In this document: piece by piece, positions 1 to 10,922 of the stretch
Layout of the letters: every line of letters starts with the position of its first letter
Position numbering within the stretch: position 1 is the stretch's first letter
From: Marasmius tenuissimus
Taxonomy: Eukaryota; Basidiomycota; Agaricomycetes; Agaricales; Marasmiaceae
Assembly (NCBI GenBank): GCA_029532415.1
Contig: JAQOTA010000014.1
Span: forward strand, 1-64,000
Length of the DNA: 64,000 nt
Reading direction: 5' to 3'
The notes under the pieces: model-generated
Told to the model about the DNA's origin: nothing
The model's database searches: none
What the model saw: only the letters and a program-made list of their open reading frames with translations
Position numbers and translations under genes: made by a program

Positions 1-77
1 ATTGTTCATGGTGGAGCTCAATGGAATCGGTAGGTAATGGTGTACAGTACGACGCGCGTGAATGGGCTCTGCTCATG

Positions 78-84
78 TATAAAA
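78..84 (+). promoter_or_regulatory. TATA box of SSP1a
   Basis: TATAAAA lies 136 bases before the start codon of the first secreted peptide gene. The surrounding upstream sequence, including a TGGAGCTCAATGGAAT motif near position 11, recurs upstream of the second copy, so the promoter was duplicated together with the gene. Confidence 0.7.
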
Positions 85-213
85 GCCTTATAGACATACA
101 GAACAAAATCATCAGTCTCTCTCAACCCACTCCAGGCAAGTCTGAGCATATCTTCGTCTTTCGACCAAATTTACTTATCCCATCACTCTCAGACTATCTT
201 CTCATTCACCATC

Positions 214-651
214 ATGTTCTCAAAGACTCTTGCCGTCTTCGCTCTCCTCCCTACCGGCGCTCTCGCTGGCAAAGTAGCCCCCTGCACCCTGGATGAGCTC
301 ACTCTTCACGGAATCACCGGAGGCTCACAGACCGCTCCCTACTCTCGCTGGGAGGACGCCCCTGGTACTGATGGAAAAGAATTGCACATCTATGACAAGA
401 GCGACTCCACCGAGCCTCTTTGTGTGTTCGAATCCTCCATCGCTCCCAGCCTGAACGAGAGGAGTGTCCCTCGGAGTCAGCTACTTGCTGGAAAGAAGAG
501 AGCGCCGGAATGCTTTGGACAGCCATGTACGGATGCTGGGTGGTGTAAGGCCAGAGGATGTGCGAAGGGTTGTTCGACCTGGTGGACTCCTGGGTGGCCG
601 GGGAATGCAGGTCAAGGGTTCAACTCGGCATGTATATCGGACGGAGTCTAA
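214..651 (+). CDS. Small secreted cysteine-rich pro-peptide SSP1a
   Basis: A 145-residue intronless protein of unrecognised family. Residues 1-18 form a signal peptide (MFSKTL followed by a hydrophobic stretch ending in GALA). A pro-region follows, with a cysteine near residue 24 and another near 70. A Lys-Lys-Arg site at about residues 94-96 (GKKR before APEC) fits Kex2-type cleavage in the late Golgi. The predicted mature peptide is about 49 residues with six cysteines and a Trp/Pro/Gly-rich segment (WWTPGWPG), suggesting a compact disulfide-bonded extracellular peptide. Its tandem paralogue starts 1.5 kb downstream; the two mature peptides are identical while the pro-regions differ. The start is supported by the signal peptide and by a TATA box 136 bases upstream. 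Secretion and processing are inferred; the target and role are unknown. Confidence 0.85.
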   Translation: MFSKTLAVFALLPTGALAGKVAPCTLDELTLHGITGGSQTAPYSRWEDAPGTDGKELHIYDKSDSTEPLCVFESSIAPSLNERSVPRSQLLAGKKRAPECFGQPCTDAGWCKARGCAKGCSTWWTPGWPGNAGQGFNSACISDGV

Positions 652-1601
652 CTCTTTGGACGCTATCTTGTCCTGAAACACTCACTCATGGTCCGGGGTG
701 CTTATGTCCGAATTCTAACATTTCACTTACTACTATAACAGATCACCCGTAATGGTGTTCGATCTCTTATATATTAGACTGCTTTCATGGGTCATTATTC
801 ATTAGCCTAAATGGCAGACTTGCAATTACCTTGACTTGGGAAATGTGACGGTCGTGGCGAGAGGATATCTATCATCAACTTTTCTTCTCGCCGGTGTGCA
901 GTTTGAACGAGCCGCGACAGGACCGCGAAGTGTTGAACTCAATGATCTCGTCCGAGAAATACAATCTCGTAAATCTGTCTAAACTAACCTTGAGATTATA
1001 GATCGTCTAAAGAGGAGGTCAGACTAGCGACGCGAAGTTGTGTACGCGTGTGGGTGATGGATCGATGACGTTCAGGCGCCCATAAGCGCACGTGATACTA
1101 TTTCTCTTCCACACAATACCTAGCCTGGCAAGCCTTTCTCTATACTTTAAAAGAAGATAATCATCCATCCGTATATCGTCCAGATCTTCTACAACATTCT
1201 CGTTTCGGGTTTCAAGGTTGTACTACTGGGGCTTTTCACGAAGCACTCACGTCTCCGATGCCACCCCGCGACCCTTCATAGACATTTTGTAGTGTCTCAG
1301 GGCTGCTTTTCGGTGTACTAGCATCTTTTGCGTCACGACAGCTCCGGTATGAATACATTCACGCCATATAATGACAGGTTGACGAAGTTTCAGAGCTGCT
1401 GTTGAATTGAGTGGAGCTCTCTGCGAATAGACTTGCACTTGATTCGTTTGGAGTCTATGATATTCATCGCACAGGTTCGTATTATGGGGAAGAGTCCGAG
1501 TCGTTTCAGCCTACGCGAGTCTTGCGAGTCCATTGTTCGTAGTGGAGCTCAATGGAATAAGTAGGCGGCTATGTACAGTAGTACGACGCGCCTGGATTGG
1601 G
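652..1601. other. Intergenic spacer, SSP1a to SSP1b
   Basis: No convincing gene is visible. From about 1527 the sequence repeats the upstream region of the first peptide gene (positions 1-200), marking the start of the second tandem unit. A short segment near 1040-1070 recurs near 2605-2640, so the duplicated unit is about 1.5 kb and includes downstream flank. Confidence 0.6.
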
Positions 1602-1608
1602 TATAAAA
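1602..1608 (+). promoter_or_regulatory. TATA box of SSP1b
   Basis: TATAAAA lies 129 bases before the start codon, at nearly the same spacing as in the first tandem copy. Confidence 0.7.
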
Positions 1609-1730
1609 CCCTCGTAGATGGGCAGTCCAAATCATCAGTCTCTTTCAGCTCATTTTAGGTGAGTCTGAGCATCTCACCACCTTTCCATTTTTTCTGATTC
1701 CATTACTCAGACTAGCTCTTCTTCATCGTC

Positions 1731-2168
1731 ATGTTCTCAAAGACTCTAACCCTCCTTGCCCTCCTCGCTACCGGCGCTCTCGCTGGCAAAGTAGCCCCCT
1801 GTACCCCAGACGAGCTTGCCCTCCACGGAATCACCGGAGGCTCCCAGGCCGCCCCTTACTCTCGGTGGGAAGACGTCCCCGGTACCGACGGCAAAGAATT
1901 GCACATCTATGATAAGAGCGACTCTACCGAACCTCTCTGTGTGTTCGAATCCTCCCTCGCACCCAGTCTGAACGAGAGGAGCGTTCCTCGAAGCCAGCTT
2001 TTAGCTGGAAAGAAGAGAGCGCCGGAATGCTTTGGACAGCCATGTACGGATGCTGGGTGGTGTAAGGCCAGAGGATGTGCGAAGGGTTGTTCGACTTGGT
2101 GGACTCCCGGGTGGCCAGGAAATGCGGGACAAGGGTTCAACTCAGCATGTATCTCGGACGGAGTTTAA
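1731..2168 (+). CDS. Small secreted cysteine-rich pro-peptide SSP1b
   Basis: A 145-residue intronless tandem paralogue of the gene at 214-651, with the same layout: signal peptide ending in GALA, pro-region, a GKKR Kex2-type site, and a six-cysteine mature peptide of about 49 residues. All amino-acid differences between the copies (for example AVFALLPTG versus TLLALLATG, and Thr/Ala and Ala/Val changes) fall before the cleavage site. After it the proteins are identical, and the DNA differs only at silent positions towards the 3' end. This points to strong constraint or recent gene conversion on the mature peptide. Decayed relatives on the minus strand lie at 25340-25700 and 37060-37290. The function is not recognised. 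Confidence 0.85.
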   Translation: MFSKTLTLLALLATGALAGKVAPCTPDELALHGITGGSQAAPYSRWEDVPGTDGKELHIYDKSDSTEPLCVFESSLAPSLNERSVPRSQLLAGKKRAPECFGQPCTDAGWCKARGCAKGCSTWWTPGWPGNAGQGFNSACISDGV

Positions 2169-3120
2169 TAGTATGTAACTCTGTAGTCGGTAAGTTCTGC
2201 GTCGAGTCGAAGCGCTGTATGATGTACTCATCCTTGATTTGATAGATTCTACTTCGTATATCCACCAACTTCAGTCGTCGAACGCTAATTGATCGTACGA
2301 TGATGGTGATCTCATGGCGCATTATATTTAATTATTTATCGTATCCAATGACAATTTGGAGTTGAGGCTTGAGCCTCGGCATATTTTACCGGGTCTCAGA
2401 TCTCCAAAGGACTGAAATTCACTGTCACCAGTCGGATTCGAATTGACAGCAGAAGTAAGACAGGATGTACACAACCGAGAGCGCAATCGCGTTCGTGAGA
2501 CTACGTTCTGTAGTTACTCATGGTATTGTGGGCTTTGAACGCTGGGGTACTCGTAAAAGCATCTGTCAAACAAGCAACCTACTGCCACCAGTGGCAACCA
2601 CCCTTGTGTACGCATGTGGGTGATGAATCGATGACGCTCATGCCAGAACACCGCCATTATCGTTCTACTTATTCCTCGCATCCAGGCTTTTACTTTCTTC
2701 CATAAAATCGCGTTGAAAACTGTAATGTTTGATGCTGCTCGTAATACAGTCACCGACAATAGGTACACGCGACAAGGAATATAATACAATCCGATTTCAG
2801 TCATCGCCCCGGGAAAATGGTATGTGTTGAATGACGAAGATGAGTTAGTATATACAGCGCGGACAAGCTCCAACACTGCAGAACAGGAAATACTGAGAAT
2901 TGAGGCCTGAGGTCCGAGGAAATTAGATACGTCTGCCAGGCGAATGAGAAAACGAGTGGTACGTTAAATTAAATTGGTTGAAAAGGAGTCGCTCCGAGAG
3001 GGTACAGAAGAAGGCTGTTCACCTGACCCGGCGCTACAAAGTTTCTGGTAGGCAAAAGCAAACGGGCCCGCGATAATAAACCAAACATCGACATCTAATT
3101 GGCGAAAGGAATGATCCAAG
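2169..3120. other. Intergenic, no gene recognised
   Basis: Only short unsupported reading frames are present. The stretch around 2600-2650 is a diverged copy of 1040-1090. The minus-strand gene that follows ends at 3121. Confidence 0.5.
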
Positions 3121-5000
3121 TCAGTCATCCAACAGCTCGTCTCGCTCTTCCTCTGAGTCCTCAGAGCACCGGGGCGGCACGATCGAGAACTTAGACATGA
3201 CTCCTGGCACCATGCTCTTCGACATTGCATTTGCAGTCGAACCGGCTGGAGTCGCACTGGAATTGCGTCTCTGGGGAGAAGCTGGGCCGATCGACCGAGG
3301 AAAGCGAGACTTGTGTGTCCTCATGAATGAGGTGGCTCTTGGGGGAGGGAGTCCGTTTGACTCCGACGAGACGGGGATGCTGTCAAACCTCGAGGTACTG
3401 TGAATTAACGAAGGTCGACTGAATGTGCTCTCCAGCTGAAGCGGCCCAGCGGTCGGTCTGACCGGTGTCGTCCTCACGGCGCGAACGGAAACCAGATTCC
3501 CCCGCTCGAGTCGGGTCTGTGGATGATTTACCATATCGCAATTCGTCCCCTTTGCATTTGCCTCGGACTCGTCCAAGTCAGGAGCGTTAAAATTGTGACC
3601 CATCAACTCCTTCATATTCTTCACTAACGCGCCAATGACTCGCCCCTGTCTCTCGATAGTCTTGCTCTGCTCCTGAATAACTTTATCCTGCGCGTGTAGC
3701 TTGTCGAGGGCGACCTCCCAGTCCAACGCGCTTTGCGAGCGGGCTATACTGGCAGTAGCCTTCTTCACTTCCACCAAGTCTGTCCGCGAGGACGCCACCA
3801 CAGCATTCAAAGTGTTCAACGACGTGATGACAGTAGGGAGATTCGAGTCGATAGTAAGTATCCGGGGCTCAGTGGGCGGAGGGTTCGTGGAATAGAGAGA
3901 CATGTGAGAACGTGAAGTCAGCTCTAGCATGGGGTCTGGTGTAGTCTGTGTCGAGGCCGGAGAAGGGGTAGAGAGGTCCGAGGCGTCCTGAGCTTTCGTC
4001 ACAGCTTTCTGTTTCCCCTTTCCACTCGTAGGAACTGGTAGTGGATCATCATACAAATCCGAGTCGCTGTCCTCGATGTAGGCTCTGGATCGATGACCGG
4101 ATCGCCTCGTACCCCTACGCCTGGGCCATTCCGAACGTGATTGATCTGCAGCCGCGGCTTTTGGGGTCACAAGCGCACGATTTGGACTGGAATCTTTCTG
4201 TTTGAATGGGATTGTTGAGGTAGAAGCGGTTGACTTAGACTTGGACGGAACCGGCTGTCTTCCCATGTAGGGCGAGTAAGGTGAGAGAGATTCAGGCGCC
4301 AACATCAGCACCGGAAGATCTGACTTTCGGTGCCACGGTGTAGACCGAGCTGGCGTGGTGGCCTGGGCTGTGTTGGTCGATGGTCCTGACTCTTGTCTGC
4401 TCAGGCTGGCAAGGCTGGCAGTGCCGTTATTCCAACTTCCAGCAGTACTCCTGGTAGCTTCGACACCTACAGAACCCCGAACATCGTTGTTTAACGCGCC
4501 CAATGACATAACATTGCTCTGTTTGAACGATTTGGGAGGAGGAGTGACCGCATTAGTGCATTTCCAGTGGTGCTGGAAGCAGGCGTCACAAGAAGATCGC
4601 GTTGTATTGTCGATACAGGGAATGTTGGATTCCTTGCACTTCAAGCATGGCGGATCCTAAATGGATTTCATTAATGGATATGCGGAAAATAATAGATGTA
4701 AAAAAAACGCACCCTGATGTCTCTTTCATCTATGAGCTTGGCTTTCTTCGCAAGCGGTTTGACCTTCGCCACGCCATTCACACCTGTCACTCCGGCGTGT
4801 GCATTACCAGAAGATGTGGCCTCTTGCAGCTCCAGTGCGTCCCCGATATCAGAGTGCAATCGCTTCTTCGGGACGTTCATATTCGGTTCCAACGCTGTTG
4901 ACTGGCCCGGCGCTGTGCCATGATCCGCAAGCGCTGTACCTCCGTGGTCAGCCGTTGAGGTATTCTTGCTCGCATTGGTCTGCGGTACGCTCCCTTTCAT
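3121..5000 (-). CDS. Protein with internal Cys6 (Zn2Cys6-like) cluster and coiled coil
   Basis: Two exons, 5000-4713 and 4656-3121, joined across a 56-base GT-AG intron, give 607 residues. The splice creates the run DPPCLKCKESNIPC. With the following cysteines this forms CX2CX6CX8CX2CX6C at about residues 100-129, which matches the spacing of fungal Zn2Cys6 DNA-binding clusters. Here the cluster follows a 96-residue N-terminus that is Ala/Thr/Gly-rich and has a basic stretch (KPLAKKAKL). Downstream come a long Ser/Pro/Thr-rich disordered region with basic patches (PRRRGTRRSGHRSR, GKGKQKA), a predicted coiled coil (around EVALDKLHAQDKVIQEQSK), and an acidic C-terminus (SEDSEEERDELLDD). A nuclear regulator or DNA-binding role is plausible but inferred. 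No fungal-specific transcription factor middle domain is present, so it may be a zinc-binding protein of another kind. Confidence 0.8.
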
Positions 5001-6601
5001 TTTGTTTCTAATCGATAGTGTCGGATATTGAGATGAGATGGATTTGGAGCCCTTGACAGCACCAGAGGGGACCTACGCACCAGCGTTTATGCCTGGGTGC
5101 AGAATAGACGGCGGGAATGAGTAATTGTAGTCAAGAAACGATACTACGACGGGTGATAGTAAGTTACCTTCTACAGCTGAGACTTTATGGGGAATTTGAG
5201 GCTCCGAGAATGTTTTGGTTTCGAAATTACGAAAACGTAGATGGAGGTAGGAGAGAAGGAACCGCGCGATGTTTTTGCTGGTCGGTTACCACGAAAGGGA
5301 TTCTTACCCACGGTATTTCGGGGTGAGGATGCATCTTAAAAACCCACCCAATTTCTCGAGCGGGGCCAGTCTTGTTTCAAGAACCGCATTTCTATTGGTA
5401 TTTGTTTCTCTTTCATCCAACACTGATGTTCCCTCATGAGAACACGCGCTCCGTATGAGGCCGGGGACAAAACAGAATAAGCGCCCAACAGACGCCACAA
5501 TTCTGGGGGGTTTGGCACCTCAGTTGATAGAGATAATTACAAGGGCTCGGACATGCTGTTCAGGCTGTGTGTATAGAGCTGGGGGATTTCTTGAAAGTCA
5601 GATCACGACGGATCGCATGTCGGGCTGTTTTCTGGCCACACTCACCTGGTTTGATTTGACTCACATCAACTCCGATATGATCTACAAGTGGACTTCGAGA
5701 CCTGAAACGTCTTCTGACCGCAGCTTCCATCTCATATTAATATCTGAGTGACCCCAAGTGTCATAAAACTTCCTACGGTGTGTCTTGCAATGAGGCAAGT
5801 AGCAGGCGACCATCGTGCTTGTAATTATCTCTACCATAATCTGAACCACTGCGTCGGGGTTGAACTGTGGATAGCGGGAGTCAGCCAGAATCTGCGACAG
5901 AGCGCCGCGGAAAGTAATATCTGGTGTTGGAGAGTCATCAACCGATGGCCCTGGATCCGCCAGTGATGAGTTTCGAACAAAGTTGGCACGGATCTTTCAG
6001 TGGTCGTTGGCCCGGCGTACTGTGGCCACCTTGAGAAGCGTTGCCTGTATAGCGGGGTTCTTTCTTATAAGCGGTTATCTATGGATCAGGTTTCACGACC
6101 CCGAAGCTTACTCGGAAGGGCTGTAGCCTGTAGCTTGCTTGAAGGGAGTTGAGGAACACCGATGTGTGGGAAACGCGGCTTGGCACGTGGTGAGACGCGT
6201 CCACAAGGCCAAACATGCTGTCGTCACAGACGCGTGTGACACGATACGTGACATTCATTTCACTTTCTGGACACCATCTAGCAGCCAACCCTCGTTCAGG
6301 ACGTACACCTCTCCTCTGACCTCAGGCTCATTATGTGAAAACCAAAATCTTAACTTGCTCGGTAGTGGTGTCAACACCATATTCTCGTGGGTTGCTCTTG
6401 GGTCTCGGGGAACACGGTGGCACCAAACTCAGGACTGCAGAATCTGACTGGACCTGCAAGACATAGCATTCAGTCCCTGAACGATTGGGTCATGCGCAAT
6501 CAGTCATTCGTATCATGGGAAGAATATAAGCCTGATCTGGATTGTTCTAACTGTCATTCCTCTCTCACCCATCGATCTCAAGCATACCATTCAAGCAGGC
6601 C
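5001..6601. other. Divergent intergenic region
   Basis: About 1.6 kb lies between the minus-strand Cys6 gene and the plus-strand GMC gene. No gene is recognised; the open frames here are short and lack domain content. A weak TATA-like TATAAG at 6525-6530 lies 77 bases before the GMC start codon and may be its core promoter. Confidence 0.5.
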
Positions 6602-9400
6602 ATGCCAGAACTTCCGCAAACCGTTGACTACGTTGTGGTTGGAGGAGGGACAGCAGGAAATGTCGTTGCTGCTCGTCTAGCTGAAAGAGGCTTCTCTGTG
6701 TTGGTTGTAGAGGCAGGGAAAGACGAATCTGCTGAACCAGAGATCAGGACCCCAGGTGCGTGCTTCGTTTTCCTCATGGCCTTTGAGGTGGTGAATCGAG
6801 CTTAATATGGTTCTGAAAACTCTAGGGCTGTTCGTCAAGAATCATATGAACGAAGAAAGGAATTGGAACATCAAGTCGACACCTCAATGCAATGCCAATG
6901 GGAGGCAGATCTCCCTTCCGCGGTCAGAAGTCATATACTTTTTGTTGAAGGAACTCAAGCTGAACTCCTTTGTTGATTTTAGTGGAAAGTCGCTCGGAGG
7001 CTCCAGCAATGTGGGTCAAGGATTGATGGTTCGAGTCACTCGACATTCTAACTTTTTCGTTACCTCAGCTCAATTATATGCAGCTGAACTAGTATGCGCA
7101 TGCCTTCCACTACCCTCTCCGGAACTCACATAAACCTTTTTAAACTGTAGCCCGGCTGCGCAAGAATTCAATGAAGGTTCATTCTGCCCGTATCCGCTAC
7201 TGTTCAACCTCGGCTAATTGAGACATAGCATTCAGGGCACTTGGAATCGAGGGTTGGAGCTGGGACGACCTCCTGCCCTACTTCAAAAAAGTAAGCAGTG
7301 CATCAGAATTTCCATTATTATCGCTCACTATTCCCCGTGGTTGCATTCCGATAGTTCGAGAAGATCAACACAGATACAACCATTGACGCCCACATTCAAC
7401 CGCACCCGAACGTTCACGGGGATTCGGGTCCAATAGAAGCAACCTTACCCGTCGAAACCACCCCTTCGCGGGAACTTTGGTTCAAAACGATGAACGAGGT
7501 CGGGGTGAAGACGAATCCTGACGTTGTACGAACAGTCCATTCAGGCTACGGTAATACGGCAACTAACATATGTTTAATCTCATTCTTAGAAGAGCGGTTC
7601 GAACGTCGGCGTCTGGAATTGCTTCCAGGCAATTGATAGTAAAAACCGAGCTCGGGTTTCCTCAGATACGGTGTGTGTTGTCAAACTTCTAAAACTGCCA
7701 AGCGGAGATGGTCTAATATATACATCTCTGCATTGGTAGGCGTACATCAAACCCGCCCTTTCTAAGTTGTCCAACCTACATGTGGCTACTGAAGCACATG
7801 TTTCGCGAGTGTTGCTCTCGACCCCTAGCGACGGTTCTCTTCCGGTTGCTGAGGGAGTCGAGTTCATACAGGGCGGGGAGAAGGTTACGGTCAAAGCGTC
7901 GAAGGAGGTTGTAGTGAGTGCAGGTGAGTACGCTGGGGATGTTTTATCGTTGGCAAGTGACCCTGAAACTCGTTAGGCGCGTATGGCACTCCTCAGGTTC
8001 TCGAACTGTCCGGTGGGTTTCAGGCTCATATCTTTGGCCTGCGTGGATCTTGTAATAATTAACTTGGCCCTTGGGTCCACTAGGAATCGGAGACAAGAAT
8101 GTTCTCTCCAAGCACGGTATTACCACTCTGGTGGAATCTCCGGGAGTCGGTGCCAATCTCCGTGAGTAAGACTTCACTCGGATGAGAACTAAAGACTGAC
8201 ATGCATCATTCTTGACGTGCAGAGGTACATGCTCGGTCACGCATACGACTGTCTACATAACCTGACTTTTTCCTCTCTGTTTCGGCAGGAGCATACAGTG
8301 GCGCCCCTAGTCTTCGAGCTACCACCTGGGGTGGATTCCTTTGACACACTTCGAAATGATCCGGCCAAGGCTGCGGGGGAAATGCAAAGATAGTAAGCTA
8401 TTTCCCGTTCACTCTCGGGGACAACAGCGACTAGCAATCTAAACGCCATCTCTGCAGTCTCACAGAGCGCAGGGGCAAATTTGCGCTAATCCCGTTATCG
8501 TTCGCGACGGTTCCCGCCAACAAAATCCTATCTGCCGAGGCCAAAGCGGCACTCAAGGACGGCTTCAGGCAAGCTGCGAAGAATGCAGATAACCCGCTCA
8601 TTCCAAAGATGGTAGAGCTCCAATTGGGATGGCTCGATAATGATGAGATTACATTCTTAGAGTGAGTGGGATAGCCCTCGTCTCCTGGTGCTTTGATCTT
8701 TACTCATTTTGTCGCTCAGGTTCATAGAATCGTCGGCGTTCTCCCCTTCTGTTACGAACCTAATACCTGAGCCTGGGAAGTCTTATTTTTCGGTCGCTTG
8801 TTGTTTGCAGTACCCTCTTTCTCGAGGGACTGTGCACATTGCCTCCACGGATCCTCTAGAGAAGCCGCTAGTTGATCCCCAGTTCCTCTCGTCCAAGACT
8901 GATCTAGATGTCATGGTCGCTGGGTTCAAGTTCATACAGGGACTCACTCAGACTAAGACGTTCGCGGAGGGCGTCGTTGGGGAGGTCTCTCCGGCGACTA
9001 AGGACGACGAGGGAGACATTAAGTTGAGAGAGTATATTAAGAACAACTTGGGTGTAGTATTTCATCCTGTGGGAACAGCCGCGATGTTGCCGAAAGAGCT
9101 CGGAGGCGTCGTTGATAAAGACTTGAAGGTGTACGGTGTGGACAGGTTGAGGGTGGTATGTTATCCCGTTTTCTCTGTGTTTTTTGGGTTAAATCTGATG
9201 TCTCTGAAAAGGCGGACGCATCAATCTTTCCGATTGAGTTTTCGACGCATCCTATGGCGACTGTGTACGCTATGGCAGAAAAGGTGAGTGTTGATGGGTC
9301 TAGGTCCTGCGATTGCGGTCAGGAATACATTCGCTGATTGTTTCATGTTGTATCTTTTTTGCCACAGGCGGCAGATATTATCGGTGGTTCTAGTGCCTGA
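6602..9400 (+). CDS. GMC oxidoreductase (FAD-dependent alcohol oxidase/dehydrogenase type)
   Basis: Flavoenzyme of the glucose-methanol-choline family (CAZy AA3-like). It oxidises an alcohol or sugar, with oxygen or another electron acceptor. Hand-spliced exons: 6602-6755, 6826-6922, 6983-7010, 7069-7091, 7151-7176, 7229-7290, 7355-7525, 7590-7670, 7740-7923, 7977-8012, 8084-8161, 8223-8224, 8289-8392, 8458-8661, 8720-9155, 9212-9283, 9368-9400. They total 1791 bases (596 residues), the usual family length. Visible features are the N-terminal dinucleotide-binding motif VVGGGTAGNVVA, the GGSS signature, SPGVGANLQEH, and the catalytic pair His532 (HPVGTAAM) and His575 (STHPMATVYA). No signal peptide is seen, so the enzyme is probably intracellular, unlike secreted aryl-alcohol oxidases. 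The substrate cannot be deduced. Every exon joins in frame; the oddity is the 2-base exon 8223-8224. Confidence 0.9.
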
Positions 9401-10922
9401 GGCTTGAGGTGTGAAAAAGCTGTATGTATTATATATTGTGCGGTAACGTCCAAATTCAACCGTCGTTCGTATCTTCAATGTTTCTGAGGAGCTTTTCGAA
9501 TGCTCGCAAAAAATCATGCACGGACTCTCTACGTTGTCGTTGGTTTAGCAGAAATCACACTATGATGAAACCACGAGGACTCCATGCCCACGCCTCGACC
9601 ACACTCCCGCAGATTATCGAGCGACGAGCTCACTTTTACGACATATTACGCCAAGCTTCGAGCCTCGAGGTAAGCATCATCCTCTACAGGACATTCATTT
9701 GCTGATATTCTCCCTCGTTGTCCGGGGGCCCGCAGTGTTCAATAGAAACGCAAAGTCCGGATTCCCGCGCGCGCCGAGTCCCCAAGCGCCTATAGCTTTA
9801 ACCAAGTAAAAAGTTCTCAAGGTTCTCTCATCCATGCGTGCAGCCGGCAGTCTGGTCCGTGACTGCTATTTTGTGAGCTGTCGTAGCCGTGGCTACTAGT
9901 GCCACCGGCAATGAGCCTAGAGGTCGGGTAAGTCGGAACTTGTTAGAGGACATATCGAGTCTTGAATGACAAGGACGAGTCGGAGGGCCAAGGTTTCCAA
10001 ACGGATCCGGATGAAACACCGAACCGGAGGCTCCAGGTATCCTGTCTCGAAACCCCTCCCTTCAGCTCCAGTCGCGATTTACCCCCGCATTGCTGGAGCA
10101 TCATTTCGCGTGTCTCCACTTGTACTGGCAGTCCCGTTGTATTTCGTACGCCACCATCGACAAGAGTGAGCTAATTCTTGACGCAGTGTCATAGCAGACC
10201 ACAGCCTGCTCAACACACCAACAGGGGGAGGTGATGGTGATTGAAGATTCAAAAGAGGCCGTATCGAATGAGTTTTGCGAGTGCGCGAACGCATTGCCCA
10301 AATCTCCCACATCTGACAAGAATCTAATCCAAACTTGTTCAGATCGTGGAAATAGACCCGCAGATCTCAATTCAATCTGATTGAGGAAAGAGTTTCTCAC
10401 ACCATTCGATTTGCCTGTCGCTTGTCAAACGGGGAGACAAGACCCTTCGCTTCTACGATCAAGAGGCTCTTTGTGATGCAACCTCCTTCATGAGGAGCTC
10501 TTCGATGGAATTACCCTCAACTTTGTTCTTATCCTCCTTCATACACGTCCATATCGCTCGAGGTCGACCTTTCGAAGGAATTTCCTTTCCCTCGACTCTC
10601 TGATCTCTCCCCTCACCCTCGTCAGCCCTCACGAATAATACGACTGGTCACACAATTGATATTGTCTGTTCCAAGTCCTCGCTGTCTTTACCCCATATTT
10701 CCTGCCTGCAATTGTTTTCTCTTTTGCAGGCCAATTCCGCTCATTTACAAGCCCGTTCTGAACGAAAAAGCAGGACTATTTTCTGTCCATTCGTTTCGCA
10801 CTGCAAATTTACGATTTTACGCCTAAACCGGACCTCGGCCTCAAACCTGTGACTTGTAGTCGTTTTTTTTACCCGATCATACACCCTACCCCCCTTCCCC
10901 TGTCAACAGGCTACCCAAACAT
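9401..10922. other. Intergenic, no gene recognised
   Basis: Short frames on both strands around 9960-10400 show no recognisable domain. From about 10440 the plus strand becomes pyrimidine-rich, as is common in fungal promoters and 5' leaders, and this probably belongs to the membrane-protein gene that follows. Confidence 0.45.

Noticed and set aside
2514..2876. 120-codon minus-strand frame next to the SSP1 pair
   Set aside because: Overlaps diverged duplicated flank with no domain and no matching frame in the other tandem unit.
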